The position numbers were made by a program, and so were the translations under genes. Source: Nocardia asteroides (GTDB lineage: Bacteria > Actinomycetota > Actinomycetes > Mycobacteriales > Mycobacteriaceae). From it: a stretch of DNA of 64,000 bases. Of this stretch, positions 7,884 to 16,326 are shown piece after piece. The notes beneath the pieces are model-generated. The model saw only the letters and a program-made list of their open reading frames with translations, was not told where the DNA came from and did no database searches. The stretch spans positions 6,014,001 to 6,078,000 of the forward strand of contig CP082844.1 in the NCBI GenBank assembly GCA_019930625.1, given 5' to 3'. Within the stretch, counting starts at the first letter, position 1; every line of letters begins with the position of its first letter.

Positions 7884-8702
7884 ATGACCGATAAGTCGAC
7901 ACGGACTTCCCCCGCGAGGACTCCGCACACGCGCCGCGGCAGCGACAACTACGACCACCTCGAACCGTTGTTCGCCCAGCTGGCCGAGCTGGATGTGGAC
8001 GACCCGCGCCGAGTTGCCCTGCGGGAGGTGCTGATCAGGCGATGCCTGCCACTGGCCGAACACATCGCTCGCAAGTACGCCGGCCGCGGCGAGAACTTCG
8101 ACGATCTCCTGCAGACCGCCCGGGTGGGGATAATGGGCGCCGTCGACCGCTTCGATCCCGATCACGGGGCGACGTTCCTGGCTTTCGCGGTACCAACCGT
8201 CATGGGCGAGATCCGCCGCCATTTCCGCGACTACACCTGGGCGGTGCGAGTACCGCGGCGGCTCAAGGAAATCCAGCAGAGCATCGGGCCCACGATCGAC
8301 ATGCTGTTGCAGCGACTGGGTCGCATGCCCAAAGCTGGCGAGATCGCCGAACAGCTCGGCGTCAGCGTAGTCGATGTCACCCAGGCAATGATCGCCCATA
8401 ACGGCTACCAGAGCTCCTCGATCGACGCGACCGCCGACTACGACAACGACAACACGCCGTTGTCGCTGCTGGATGCTCTCGGCGCCGAGGAGCCGGACTA
8501 CCGCACCGTCGAGGACTGCCTGGCGGTGAAACCCCTGATCGCCGCGCTGCCCGAGCGTGAACGCGAGGTACTGTTCATGCGATTCTTCGAATCCCAACAC
8601 CAAATCCAGATCGCCGAGCACTTCGGCGTCTCCCAGATGCAGGTCTCACGCATCCTGGCCAAGACCCTGAACTCGTTGCGCGAGACGGCATTAAGCGACT
8701 GA
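7884..8702 (+). CDS. RNA polymerase sigma factor, SigF/SigB family
   Basis: A 272-residue group 3 sigma factor. Region 2 is clear (NFDDLLQTARVGIMGAVDRF, FLAFAVPTVMGEIRRHFRDY, then the core-binding and -10 reading segment WAVRVPRRLKEIQQ). Region 3 follows (AEQLGVSVVDVTQAM). Region 4 ends the protein with PEREREVLFMRFF and the helix-turn-helix IAEHFGVSQMQVSRILAKTL. The start ATG 7884 is preceded by GAGG. Such sigma factors direct stress and stationary-phase genes and are held by an anti-sigma kinase; no anti-sigma or anti-anti-sigma gene is beside this one, so partner genes must lie elsewhere. A SigF-like promoter at 7819-7844 suggests positive autoregulation. Confidence 0.93.
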   Translation: MTDKSTRTSPARTPHTRRGSDNYDHLEPLFAQLAELDVDDPRRVALREVLIRRCLPLAEHIARKYAGRGENFDDLLQTARVGIMGAVDRFDPDHGATFLAFAVPTVMGEIRRHFRDYTWAVRVPRRLKEIQQSIGPTIDMLLQRLGRMPKAGEIAEQLGVSVVDVTQAMIAHNGYQSSSIDATADYDNDNTPLSLLDALGAEEPDYRTVEDCLAVKPLIAALPEREREVLFMRFFESQHQIQIAEHFGVSQMQVSRILAKTLNSLRETALSD

Positions 8703-8714
8703 TCAGCCAGTCGC
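8695..8714 (+). terminator. Hairpin at the end of the sigma gene
   Basis: GCGACTG (8695-8701) pairs perfectly with CAGTCGC (8708-8714) across a six-base loop, overlapping the TGA stop at 8700-8702. There is no T-run, as is usual for actinobacterial terminators. It may end the sigma transcript or protect its 3' end. Confidence 0.4.
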
Positions 8715-8811
8715 GGAATGGCCGTCAGCGTTGAGACCGACTCACAGACCTTCGACTCGTCGATCCCGCGTGGCAAGCCTCGAAGGGCAACTCGCTGCGG
8801 CTGGTGCCCGA

Positions 8812-8970
8812 CTACATCTTGGTGTAACGGGCCATGGCGAAGCTGTAGAGGCCGTAGAGGATGATGCCCAGTCCGGACACTACGAGGAGGGCTGCTCCGT
8901 AGGGTTGAGCTCCCACGGTTTTGAAGGCGCCGTCGAGTCCGGCGGCTCCGAAGATCGGTATTACGGCGAT
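8812..8970 (-). pseudogene. DUF1206 protein, C-terminal remnant
   Basis: The last 50 or so codons read GLDGAFKTVGAQPYGAALLV, SGLGIILYGLYSFAMARYTK and stop. This is the final transmembrane repeat of DUF1206 membrane proteins, in which AxQPFG...LGxxxYGxYxFxxARY is the hallmark. The upstream part of the same frame (to about 9150) does not resemble the family, and the first two repeats are absent. A remnant left by deletion or insertion. Confidence 0.6.
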
Positions 8971-9240
8971 ACGTGGCGGCGCTGCGAGGGGCGGGGTGAC
9001 CACCGTGGCGCGGACGGCACCGATGCAGGTGTCGAATCGTGAGCCCAGGGCCGGATACTCGACCCATATGTGATGCGGCAGTTCATATTCGGCTGACACG
9101 ACAAACACGGCTACTCCAAGCCGGTCAGCATGAGCGCAACCTTTGAGCATACGAACCGCCGCAACTTAATTGGCTGGCTGCCGACGACCGTTCATCGAGG
9201 TGGTAGCCGAGGTGGCCGAGCTGCTGTACCGGTATCCGGG

Positions 9241-9570
9241 TTATCGGCCGTGTTTGCTTTGTTTGGCGAACGCTGCCGCACCCAGGGGTGGGACCGTGCG
9301 GCACAGGAATGAGCCGATTCGGGGGTCGCCGAGGTCGGATTCCGGCCAGCCGGTCGCCTCGAATTCGCTGTACAGGCTCAGGTCGCCTTGTTCTTGGATG
9401 CGAATTCGGTCTCCGGCCCAGGCGATGGCGAAGGTGACGACCCCACAAGGGCAGGTGACACAGAATCCGAGATCGGTTTGGGTACTTGCGGCGGTGTCTT
9501 CCAGGTCGGCCGGATAGTTGACGGTGTGGCCTTTTGAACAGACGGTCAACGTCGGCAAGGCAATGGTCAT
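9241..9570 (-). CDS. Hypothetical protein with cysteine pair
   Basis: A 109-residue frame from ATG 9570 with no obvious ribosome binding site. It has three cysteines at the N-terminal half (VCSKGH, FCVTCPCG), which could form a zinc knuckle, and a C-terminal half with FEATGWPESDLGDPRIGSF. I do not recognise it. Composition and length are compatible with a real small gene. It lies downstream of, and on the same strand as, the hypothetical gene at 9682-9972. Confidence 0.45.
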   Translation of the reverse strand: MTIALPTLTVCSKGHTVNYPADLEDTAASTQTDLGFCVTCPCGVVTFAIAWAGDRIRIQEQGDLSLYSEFEATGWPESDLGDPRIGSFLCRTVPPLGAAAFAKQSKHGR

Positions 9571-9681
9571 TGCCGCAGTGTAGGCAGTCTCGGGACTCGA
9601 ACCGCGGTACTTGGGAGAGATGTTGCGGTTTGTCCGAGAAGTCGGCCCCGGTCTTCGGACCGCGGCCGACTTCGTGTTCGG

Positions 9682-9972
9682 TCAGCACCGGCACCAGCGT
9701 GCTGTGATCGTCGAGGGCAACATCATCGTGATGCCAATGTCGTTGCTGTCGTGGTCGATTGCGGCCACCGTGGAGCCGCACTCGTGGCTGAATCCGGGCT
9801 TGGTTAAGGGGAATGTATGGCACCACTTGGGTTTCCCTTCCGCACCGGTCCAGCTGGACTTCTCGGCGGGGAAGCCGACCCAGGCCATGACCGATGTGCC
9901 GCCCAGACACTCGTAATGCGGGCACGAGCACAGTTCCCTGTCAAGTACTTCTGAAACGGTCTGAGGTCTCAC
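9682..9972 (-). CDS. Hypothetical protein, cysteine- and tryptophan-containing
   Basis: A 96-residue frame if it starts at GTG 9972; the frame is open further upstream but without protein-like sequence. Features are VSEVLDRELCSCPHYECLGG, MAWVGFPAEKSSW, KWCHTFPLTKPGFSHECG and IDHDSNDIGITMMLP. The Cys/His spacing (CSCPHYEC, CHTF, HEC) could bind zinc. No family recognised. No clear ribosome binding site; the start is uncertain. Confidence 0.4.
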   Translation of the reverse strand: MRPQTVSEVLDRELCSCPHYECLGGTSVMAWVGFPAEKSSWTGAEGKPKWCHTFPLTKPGFSHECGSTVAAIDHDSNDIGITMMLPSTITARWCRC

Positions 9973-10144
9973 CGCCAAGATCGAGAGCGTCGCCGGTCGT
10001 AAAGCCGTGTCAGCATACCGGTGGCCGGGACCGCGGGCGGCACCGTTCGCCGAGCTGCACGCCACTGGAAGCAGTTTTCGTCGTTCGATGTCGGTCCGTC
10101 GTGCCACACTTCGCGACGGAGACCCCTGGCCAGAGGAGAACGGA

Positions 10145-10336
10145 ATGGCCGCGACCGACGACCGTCCCATGGTGAGACTGGTTGCCCACTGCCGCCGCTG
10201 CGGTGGATGGCTGTTGTCGCCGCAATCGGTCGTGCAAGGGATCGGGCCGACATGCGCGATCCGCGAGCGCGCCGGGCAACGCGCTGTGTCGTCACGGCAT
10301 CCGCAGGAGCTGACCCGGTTCGTCATCGCGGCGTGA
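10145..10336 (+). CDS. DUF6011-like small zinc-finger protein
   Basis: A 63-residue protein starting at ATG 10145, with GAGGAG eight bases upstream. The core HCRRCGGWLLSPQSVVQGIG followed by PTC matches the DUF6011 pattern, in which a CxxC and a GxTC bind zinc. Such proteins are abundant in actinobacterial phages and mobile elements and are of unknown function. It precedes the gene at 10416 on the same strand. Confidence 0.65.
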   Translation: MAATDDRPMVRLVAHCRRCGGWLLSPQSVVQGIGPTCAIRERAGQRAVSSRHPQELTRFVIAA

Positions 10337-10415
10337 ACGTTTCCCGGGTTGGTACTGACCGCTGCCAGCCTGATCCGTGACCGCAACCGCAGGGCAGCGC
10401 TATACCCTGATCGGC

Positions 10416-10940
10416 ATGCGAGAGCCGGGGGATATCGATGCACTCGAGGTAGCGCGCGAACAGCTGCATTACCTGATGATCGCCAACTTGCCGCCGATGA
10501 CCGTGGAATCGCGGCTACAGCTGGGCTTGCTCGCCGCCCAGATAGCCCTTGCCGAACGTCTCCCCTTGCGGATCAACGGCACCCGCCGAGTACTGCGAGA
10601 CGACAAGGAAGAGTTCGAGTGGGACGAGGAGTTCCTCGAACGGCTCCTGCGCAATCTCGGCCCGGCAGGGCGGCGATGGATCCGGGTGCTGGTCGACGAA
10701 GGCGGCGTGGCTACACCGGAACGGATCAAGGAACTCACCGGCGCCAAGGCCTTGGGCGGCATGAGCACGACGATGCGGCGGGCCATGCACGCCACGACCG
10801 ACAAGCTGCCGCCACCACGCCTGATCGAGTCACGCAGCACCGACGACCCGCAGAACCCCACGATCGTGGAGTACCGCCTGGCCGAAGGCACCCTGCCACT
10901 GCTCGCCGCGGCGCTCGATCGCATCGACGGCAGCAGGTAG
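10416..10940 (+). CDS. Hypothetical protein with possible winged-helix domain
   Basis: A 174-residue protein. ATG 10416 is preferred to GTG 10377 because a -10-like TATACC lies at 10401-10406, ten bases before it, which suits a leaderless message; the longer start is possible. The N-terminal half is helical (LEVAREQLHYLMI, SRLQLGLLAAQIALAERLPL). The C-terminal half has RWIRVLVDEGGVATPERIKE, GGMSTTMRRAMHATTDKL, IVEYRLAEGTLP, which can be read as a winged helix-turn-helix with a beta wing. Function unknown; perhaps a phage- or element-encoded regulator. Confidence 0.65.
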   Translation: MREPGDIDALEVAREQLHYLMIANLPPMTVESRLQLGLLAAQIALAERLPLRINGTRRVLRDDKEEFEWDEEFLERLLRNLGPAGRRWIRVLVDEGGVATPERIKELTGAKALGGMSTTMRRAMHATTDKLPPPRLIESRSTDDPQNPTIVEYRLAEGTLPLLAAALDRIDGSR

Positions 10941-10951
10941 GCCTACCCGCC

Positions 10952-11131
10952 TTACGCCTCCGACGCGGGGTCCGCCGCTACGAGCGTCTCGGTGCGGACG
11001 CTGAACGGGTAGCGGCCGGGCGCCTCGAGCACGGCCTGCACGATCGCGTGCTCGTCGTCTTCGAGTTCCAGGACCTCGAACACCGAGACCCCGCCCGCGA
11101 CCAGCAGGACTCTGTCACCGACCTGAACCAT
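10952..11131 (-). CDS. Small acidic protein, 59 residues
   Basis: The frame starts at ATG 11131 and ends at TAA 10952-10954. The peptide begins MVQVGDRVLLVAGGVSVFEV and continues through LELEDDEHAIVQAVLEAPGR to SVRTETLVAADPASEA. It reads like a small SH3/KOW-like beta-barrel: G-D-R-V at the start and alternating hydrophobic strands. It is divergent from the zinc-ribbon gene at 11184. Function unknown. Confidence 0.6.
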   Translation of the reverse strand: MVQVGDRVLLVAGGVSVFEVLELEDDEHAIVQAVLEAPGRYPFSVRTETLVAADPASEA

Positions 11132-11183
11132 GCCGGTGAGCCTATCCCGGCCAGACCGACCAGTACGTGACGGGATCGAACCT

Positions 11184-11465
11184 GTGTTCGATAACCCGCG
11201 TCTGGTCTACCGGCTCAGCGACGGCCGGATCGTCGACCCCGGCCGCCTCTACCGACTGCGCAACGGCAAGTGGGCCGAGCCGTGGCCCCGCGGCTGCCCG
11301 CGCTGCGGGCAGCAGTTCGGCCCGAAGCGGATGCTTGTCGGGTCACTCGCGTGCCTGCAGGCCGGCGGCATTCACCGCCTCCACTTCTGCACCGCGTGTG
11401 GTCACGTCGTGTACACACCGCCCATCGACGCGGACTGCGAGCACCCGACGACACGGTCTACCTGA
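11184..11465 (+). CDS. Zinc-ribbon hypothetical protein
   Basis: A 93-residue protein from GTG 11184; an ATG at 11130 in the same frame is possible but would overlap the divergent gene start. It has a lysine/arginine-rich beginning (DNPRLVYRLSDGRIVDPGRL), then CPRC (with GQQFGPKRM), a central SLACLQAGG and CTAC followed by GHVVYTPP, ending in a further Cys-His (DCEHP). Two CxxC pairs make a classic zinc ribbon, likely nucleic-acid or protein binding. A degenerate paralogue lies at 16012-16290. I do not know the family name. Confidence 0.6.
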   Translation: MFDNPRLVYRLSDGRIVDPGRLYRLRNGKWAEPWPRGCPRCGQQFGPKRMLVGSLACLQAGGIHRLHFCTACGHVVYTPPIDADCEHPTTRST

Positions 11466-11471
11466 AGCGGA

Positions 11472-11664
11472 TCAGCTGGCCAGATCCAAAAGGTAGACCG
11501 GCGGGTCCTCCTCTTCGGCGGCACCGCAGTAGCAGGTCCCGGTGCAGTCCGCGCACGTCGAGCAGTCCAGGCACCAGGCGGACAGGTGGTGGCCGCACTC
11601 GGCGTTCCATTCCGCGTCGAGGGTGACCGGGTGAGGGATGAGCGGACCGCCCTGATCGTATGAG
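11472..11664 (-). pseudogene. Cysteine-rich small protein, N-terminus lost at IS110
   Basis: The readable end is PHPVTLDAEWNAECGHHLSA, WCLDCSTCADCTGTCYCGAA, then an acidic tail and DLAS before TGA at 11472-11474. Nine closely spaced Cys/His residues suggest zinc binding. No start codon occurs in frame before the sequence runs into the end of the IS110 element near 11665, so the original N-terminus was removed by the insertion. Coding on the minus strand is supported by the peptide character only. Confidence 0.45.
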
Positions 11665-11680
11665 TTTCCTGAGTCAACCC

Positions 11681-12880
11681 CTATGCGGCGGTCGGTTGTT
11701 TTTCCGGTTGGTGGCGGGTGGGGTTGTAGGCGGTTTTGGTGCGCCAGCAGGCCCAGATGACGCGCAGCCAAGCGCGGCCGAGGGTGCGCAGGGCGTGTGG
11801 GTGGCGTTGCCCGCGTGCACGGGCCGCGGCGTAGCGCTGCGCGGCCCAGGCGTGGGCGCGGCGGCTGTTGTCGAACCAGACGTGCAGGGCTTGGCGGGCG
11901 TGTCGGTTGGTGGCGTGCCGGAACGCGACGGTATGGGTCTTGCCAGAGGCGCGGGTGACCGGGGCGACACCGGTCTCCGCGGCCAGTTGATCGAAGCTGG
12001 TGGTGCGCTCGAGGATCGGGCCGACCTCACCGATGATCTGGGCCAGGTTCAGGGTGCCCACGCGTGGCAGATCGCCGAGCAACCGGGCGTAGGGGTGTGC
12101 GGTGACGGCCTCGGTGATGATCGTTTCGAGGGCGTCGATGCCGGCCTGCAGTGCCCGCACGACCGCGACCTGGGCGCGGACCAACTGCGCCACCACGGCC
12201 TGCCCGAGGCGGGTGGCGGCCACCGGCGCCTCACGCAGTCGGGCCAGCAGTTCGCTTCCGCTGCGGCGGCCACTGTAGCCTCGGCGTTTGCAGAACTGCT
12301 CGAGGCGGGCCGGGGTGAGCCCGGCGGCGCTCTGCGGGGTCGGGTAGCGGTCGAGGAACTCCAGCGTGATCGGCGAATGCAGTTGCGCGAAAACGGTTTT
12401 GCCCCCGGGCCAGTGCGCATCGAGCAGGGCGGCGAGCTGGTTGGCAGCCGCGATACGCAGACCCAGCTGGTCGCCGCGCTGGCGGGTCAGTGCCTGCAGC
12501 TCGAGAGTTTCCGGCAGTGTCGGCACCAGCCGCGGCAGGCGGTGGATGTCGGTGCGCGCGAAGTCCGCCAGCTTGAACGCGTCGCCGGGATCGTTCTTCG
12601 CCCGCGCTGCGCCCCAGCGTGGCCGGGCGGCATGGAATGCGTTGGGGTGTATCGCGATCACCGGGTGACCGGCGGCGAGCAGGCGGTCCACGACCAAGCC
12701 GCGGGTGGTCTCGATCGCCACCGGCAGATCGGTACGGTCGCCGTGACGAGCCAGTTCGGCCAGCGCCCGGGCGATGCCGTCCTCGGTATGAGGGATCCTC
12801 AGCCGGTCGACCCGGCCCCCGGCGTCGTTGATCACGGTCACGTCGTGGGCAGCGTTTCCCCAGTCCCAGCCGACGAACAA
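11681..12880 (-). CDS. IS110-family transposase (DEDD type)
   Basis: A 399-residue transposase. TTG 12880 is chosen because AAGGAGA lies six bases upstream and the product then starts right at the catalytic domain; GTG 12910 is the longest alternative. The RuvC-like DEDD domain has D in VGWDWG, E in AIETTRG, and D residues in AKNDPGDAFKLADF. The C-terminal Transposase_20 domain has PRVGTLNLAQIIGEVGPI and the serine-containing APVTRASGK. The frame is intact. IS110 enzymes work with a structured bridge RNA encoded next to the gene and leave no inverted repeats, so the element ends cannot be fixed by eye; it lies roughly within 11665-13080. Confidence 0.92.
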   Translation of the reverse strand: MFVGWDWGNAAHDVTVINDAGGRVDRLRIPHTEDGIARALAELARHGDRTDLPVAIETTRGLVVDRLLAAGHPVIAIHPNAFHAARPRWGAARAKNDPGDAFKLADFARTDIHRLPRLVPTLPETLELQALTRQRGDQLGLRIAAANQLAALLDAHWPGGKTVFAQLHSPITLEFLDRYPTPQSAAGLTPARLEQFCKRRGYSGRRSGSELLARLREAPVAATRLGQAVVAQLVRAQVAVVRALQAGIDALETIITEAVTAHPYARLLGDLPRVGTLNLAQIIGEVGPILERTTSFDQLAAETGVAPVTRASGKTHTVAFRHATNRHARQALHVWFDNSRRAHAWAAQRYAAARARGQRHPHALRTLGRAWLRVIWACWRTKTAYNPTRHQPEKQPTAA

Positions 12881-13276
12881 CGGCTGTCTCCTTCGAGGTC
12901 GAATCCGCACCTCGCCGGTCTCGAGGGCCGCTGCCGGAAGCTCACTAATCGGCCCTCACACACGGGGCATGTTCCTGACGCCGGTCTGCGGCCCTCGGCC
13001 CGGCAGGGCTGGCGGAACTCATACTGGCCATCGAATGGCACGCGATCTAGGCCATGCACCCACCGGGACCGAGAGGTCACAACCCTACCTGTTCGGGTTG
13101 CAGAAAGGATGGTGCCCTAGTGAGCGAAACTGCATACCTCGAATGGTCACCCTGGGCACCGACACGAATCGGACGAAAGCTACGGCGACCCCATAGCATC
13201 GGCAGCTCAACGACGCGCCACTCGGACTATGGATCAGAAGGTTGGGACCTTCCGCAAGGCGTGCGACCCAGCACGA
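12881..13276. other. Non-coding flank of IS110, likely holding the bridge RNA region
   Basis: About 400 bases upstream of the transposase. In IS110 elements the non-coding end next to the 5' side of the gene is transcribed into the bridge (seek) RNA; here that would be the minus strand of roughly 12881-13060. A short frame at 13120-13293 (GTG start, 57 residues, weak AAAGGA upstream) ends inside the tRNA-Lys fragment and is not convincing. Confidence 0.4.
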
Positions 13277-13331
13277 TGGCAGCTGACTCTTAATCAGCGG
13301 GTTCGGGGTTCGAGTCCCTGATGGCGCACCA
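13277..13331 (+). other. 3' fragment of tRNA-Lys(CTT), probable attachment site
   Basis: The sequence from GGCAGCTGACTCTTAATCAG through the T-arm (GGGGTTCGAGTCCC) to the acceptor end ATGGCGC, discriminator A and CCA (13329-13331) is the 3' two-thirds of tRNA-Lys. The anticodon stem is perfect (GCTGA 13282-13286 / TCAGC 13294-13298) with loop CTCTTAA and anticodon CTT at 13289-13291. The 5' acceptor strand and D-arm are missing: the preceding sequence is unrelated. Such a lone 3' part is what integration at a tRNA gene leaves at the far end of the element. Confidence 0.75.
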
Positions 13332-14019
13332 TGGATCACTGGGTATGACCTGCGCAAGCGGTCGAATCGCAACTCTCGACCACAGGTCGAGGTACCCACA
13401 ATACTATCCACGCTCCAAATTTCTTCGGAACTGTTTCAGCTGACTTTTTCGCGTCCATGGCTCCTACCTGCACAGATCGAGCGCTCCGGCCGCTCCGGCA
13501 TCCAATCAACGAGCGTATGAAGTACGTCACACCGATAGTGCGGATGGTCGGCCTCGCACCGGATGCCGGTCGGCTGACGGCTGCCGATGATTGATGGTTC
13601 GCGCGACCCCGCATTGGCATTGCGCAACCGTCGGCCCCGCCAATCCACTCGGCGTGGTGCGGCCCACAATCACCCCGAACAAGGATTGGTCTCGCGACCG
13701 GGCCAAGGCCGAGCTATTGCCGCTGATCGAACGATTCCAGGGCCGTGTGCGCTACCAGGATCCCCAGGGAGGCCTCTGGGAACCGGCGAAGTGGTAGCAG
13801 GCGAGGGTTGTGACCGAATGCAGGTTGTATCTGTCTCGAGCAACCATCTGAGGGGTTGCAAGCAGGATCCGGACTCCGGCTAGTCATGCCTTGGCAAATC
13901 CGCCCCGACCGGTCATCGGGCACGGGGCACATTCCGGCGACGATACTGAGCGGTCCCGACGGTTACACCACGCACCTATCGCTCGGGTGTCGAGATACCC
14001 ATCGCTATGGGACCAGCGT
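13332..14019. other. Unrecognised stretch with possible decayed frame
   Basis: About 690 bases without a supported gene. A plus-strand frame ending at 13797 has a protein-like tail (RAKAELLPLIERFQGRVRYQ, then DPQGGLWEPAKW and stop), perhaps a fragment of a lost gene. No RNA gene or terminator is seen. Confidence 0.35.
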
Positions 14020-15773
14020 TCAGGTTTTCCGGAGTAGGCCGGTGACGCCGGCGAGGAGGATAGCGGTGAATACCCAGGACAGGAGCCGCAAAATGGGTAA
14101 GCCCCAGCTGATGACGCGCGACGGCCTGGATTTTATTGTCCAGTCCGTCTGGGTGCCGAGGGCGGCGGGGACGATGCTGGTGAGGGTGTAGGTCCCCGGA
14201 ATGAGGCATGGGTAGCCGGGGTACAGATCGCAGTCAACGTGGGCAGTGATAGGTGAGGGAGGCGGATCGCCGCCGTTGTTGTGTGCGTGGGTTTCTGCTG
14301 CCGTGCGTGCGGCGTCCGGCTTGGTCGGGACGAAATCGGCTTGGTTGTAGGCGACGAGCACGGTCCCGAGAATGAAGGCGACGACCAGCCACCCCGCGGC
14401 GGCGAGCGGGTAGTAGCCGTGTCCGGCGACCGCCCGGTAGGTCCAGCGCAGCGGCTTGAAGCGACACCGTGCACGCTTCGTGACCTGGTTGGCGGCATCG
14501 TATCTGAGTCGCCGGGCGTCGGCGGGTTGGCCGTACGGTCGTAGACCGCGGCCAGGGCATGCCAGGGCTGGACGGTGAACCTTGTCCCGGCCGTCTTCAG
14601 CCACCGTTTTGCGGCGGCGCGATTGGTTCGGATCAGTCCGTGCACATCGGTGACCTCCCAGCCGGTGGCGATCAGTTGCCCGTGGGGAACGGAGTCTCCC
14701 GGGGTGCGCAGGTCGGTGATCGTCGTCCGGTTCAGGTCGATTGTTCCGTCGACCTCTGTCATTGTCAGCCACAATGATCTGACGGTCGCGCCTCCGAGTT
14801 CGAGGGCGACCCCCTCCTTCGGGTTGGTGAGGGTGGCGCCGTCCAAGTTGAGCTCGACGCCGATGCTCGCGCCGGGGGCCCGGATCGCGCCGGCGGCGGT
14901 CAACCCCTCGGCGACCAGGCCACCTGTGACGGTCGCGCCTCCGAGGTCGAGGACGTCCTGGTTGGGGTTGGTGAGTTTGGCGCCCCTCAGCTCGAGCTGG
15001 CCGCCGATGCTCGCGCCGGGGATATGGATCTTGCCGGTGGCGGTGAACTCGTCGCTGGCGACCAGGCCACGTGTGATGGTCGCGCCTGTGAGGTCGAGGA
15101 CGTCCTGGTTGGGGTTGGTGAGTTTGGCGCCCCTCAGCTCGAGCTGGCCGCCGATGCTCGCGTCGGTGATATTGATCTTGCCGGTGGCGGTCAACCCCTC
15201 GGCGACCAGGCCACCTGTGACGGTCGCGCCTCCGAGGTCGAGGACGTCCTGGTTGGGGTTGGTGAGTTTGGCGCCCCTCAGGTCGAGCTGGCCGCCGATG
15301 CTCGCGCCGGGGGCCCGGATCATGCCGGTGGTGAACTCGTCACGGGCGACCAGGCCACCGGTGATGGTCGCGTTAGTGAGGTTGAGTGAGGTGATGTAAG
15401 ACCCGCTGAGGTTGAGTTCTTTCAACGTCGAGCCGGACAGGTCGATGTTGGGTTCGACGCGGGATCCAGTGAGGTGAAGGGGGTGCTCGAACTGCACGTT
15501 TTCGAGATCGACCGGCCCGGTGATTCGTACACCGTTGATCCGTAACCCGCGAGGACCGACCGACAGGTCACGGTCGATGAGTACGGTGCGAAGCGCGGCG
15601 GCGGGTAGTTGCCGTTCCGTTCCCCAGGCTTCGGCCCAGGCGGGGTTCCGGTCGTCCGATTCGGGGGCGAGGCCTGCTGCCAGGTCGAGAGTCTCTCCAG
15701 ACTGCGCGGCGTCGACGAGCCATGCGACCCACTCAGCCACAACCGTGTCGTCATCGTCCATGACGATGATCAT
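14020..15773 (-). pseudogene. Repeat-rich protein with C-terminal membrane segments, frameshifted
   Basis: From ATG 15773 (or 15761) the protein has an acidic N-terminus (MDDDDTVVAEWVAWLVDAAQ), then beta-solenoid-like strands, four copies of a 48-49 residue repeat (ASIGGQLELRGAKLTNPNQD...), and WHALAAVYDRT. There the frame breaks. After one missing G near 14531 it resumes in another frame as GQPADARRLRYDAANQVTKR, RWTYRAVAGHGYYPLAAAGW, a transmembrane helix (WLVVAFILGTVLVAY), an external PGYPCLIPGTYTL segment and a last helix. The restored product would be a roughly 580-residue membrane-anchored beta-solenoid. Either a recent pseudogene or a sequencing error in a G-run. Confidence 0.7.
14890..15370 (-). 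repeat. Tandem 144-147 bp coding repeats
   Basis: Three nearly identical and one diverged unit lie within the gene above. Equivalent points are at about 14934, 15081 and 15224 on the plus strand, giving spacings of 147 and 143-144 bases, that is 49 and 48 codons. The core GGCGCCCCTCAG (12 bases) recurs in each. The high DNA identity points to recent internal duplication or gene conversion. Confidence 0.75.
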
Positions 15774-16011
15774 CTCGCAGACTTGGGCTCGGCCGCCGAT
15801 GATCGGGCTTCAAACATGATCGGCTGATCCTATGGAGGCCGCCACGTCCCCTTATTCGATCATTTTCACGACAGCAACGATTCGGCCGAAGGGCTCGACT
15901 GGCGACGTCCGCTGGTGACAGTTGCGATCTGTAGGTGACAACTACAACCTGTCGTCACACCCGCGCGGTCTCGCACAAATTCCCCAGCGCGATCCGAGAT
16001 ACGATTCGAAC

Positions 16012-16290
16012 ATGCGTTCGGCTAACTGGTGGCTCACGCTAGAGATCGACAGCGCGGTCGTCAACGGCGATCAGCTGTACCGGACCCGCGATGGGCGTTA
16101 TGCACGTCCATCGCGGCGTTTGCCACGAAGGCCACCGCCTCGGACCCGATCGGCTGGCCAGCCTGCCAGGCCGGCCGGGGCGGTGGACATCGCACCTACC
16201 GCTGCCGCACATGCGACGACATCATCTACCTGCCCGACCTCGCCGCGGGATGCAATCACCGCGTCTTCGATGACCGCGGCGAGCCCCCCT
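16012..16290 (+). pseudogene. Degenerate paralogue of the zinc-ribbon gene at 11184
   Basis: Starting at ATG 16012 (MRSANWWLTLEIDSAVVNGD, then QLYRTRDGRYARPSRR) the frame leaves the family after about 35 codons. Pieces in the other two frames complete it: CHEGHRLGPDRLA in one, ACQAGRGGGHRTYRCRTCDD and IIYLPDLAAGCNHR in the next. Joined, they align with LYRLRNGKWAEP...CPRCGQQFGPKRM...SLACLQAGG...CTACGHVVYTPP of the intact gene. Two frameshifts make it non-functional. Confidence 0.6.
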
Positions 16291-16326
16291 CCGATCGTCC
16301 CGCCGCGCAGCGGGCTCGACCTCGCG

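Noticed and set aside
11660..13120. A 486-codon plus-strand frame across the IS110 region
   Set aside because: Antisense to a complete IS110 transposase; the plus-strand peptide has no domain.
13210..13331. A complete tRNA-Lys with an insertion, using GCGCCA at 13215-13220 as the 5' acceptor strand
   Set aside because: The D-arm is absent and the 115-base span has no intron-like structure; a 3' fragment is the simpler reading.
14890..15370. CRISPR-like repeats
   Set aside because: Spacing is 144-147 bases, repeats are in-frame codon blocks of a protein, and no short spacers or cas genes exist.
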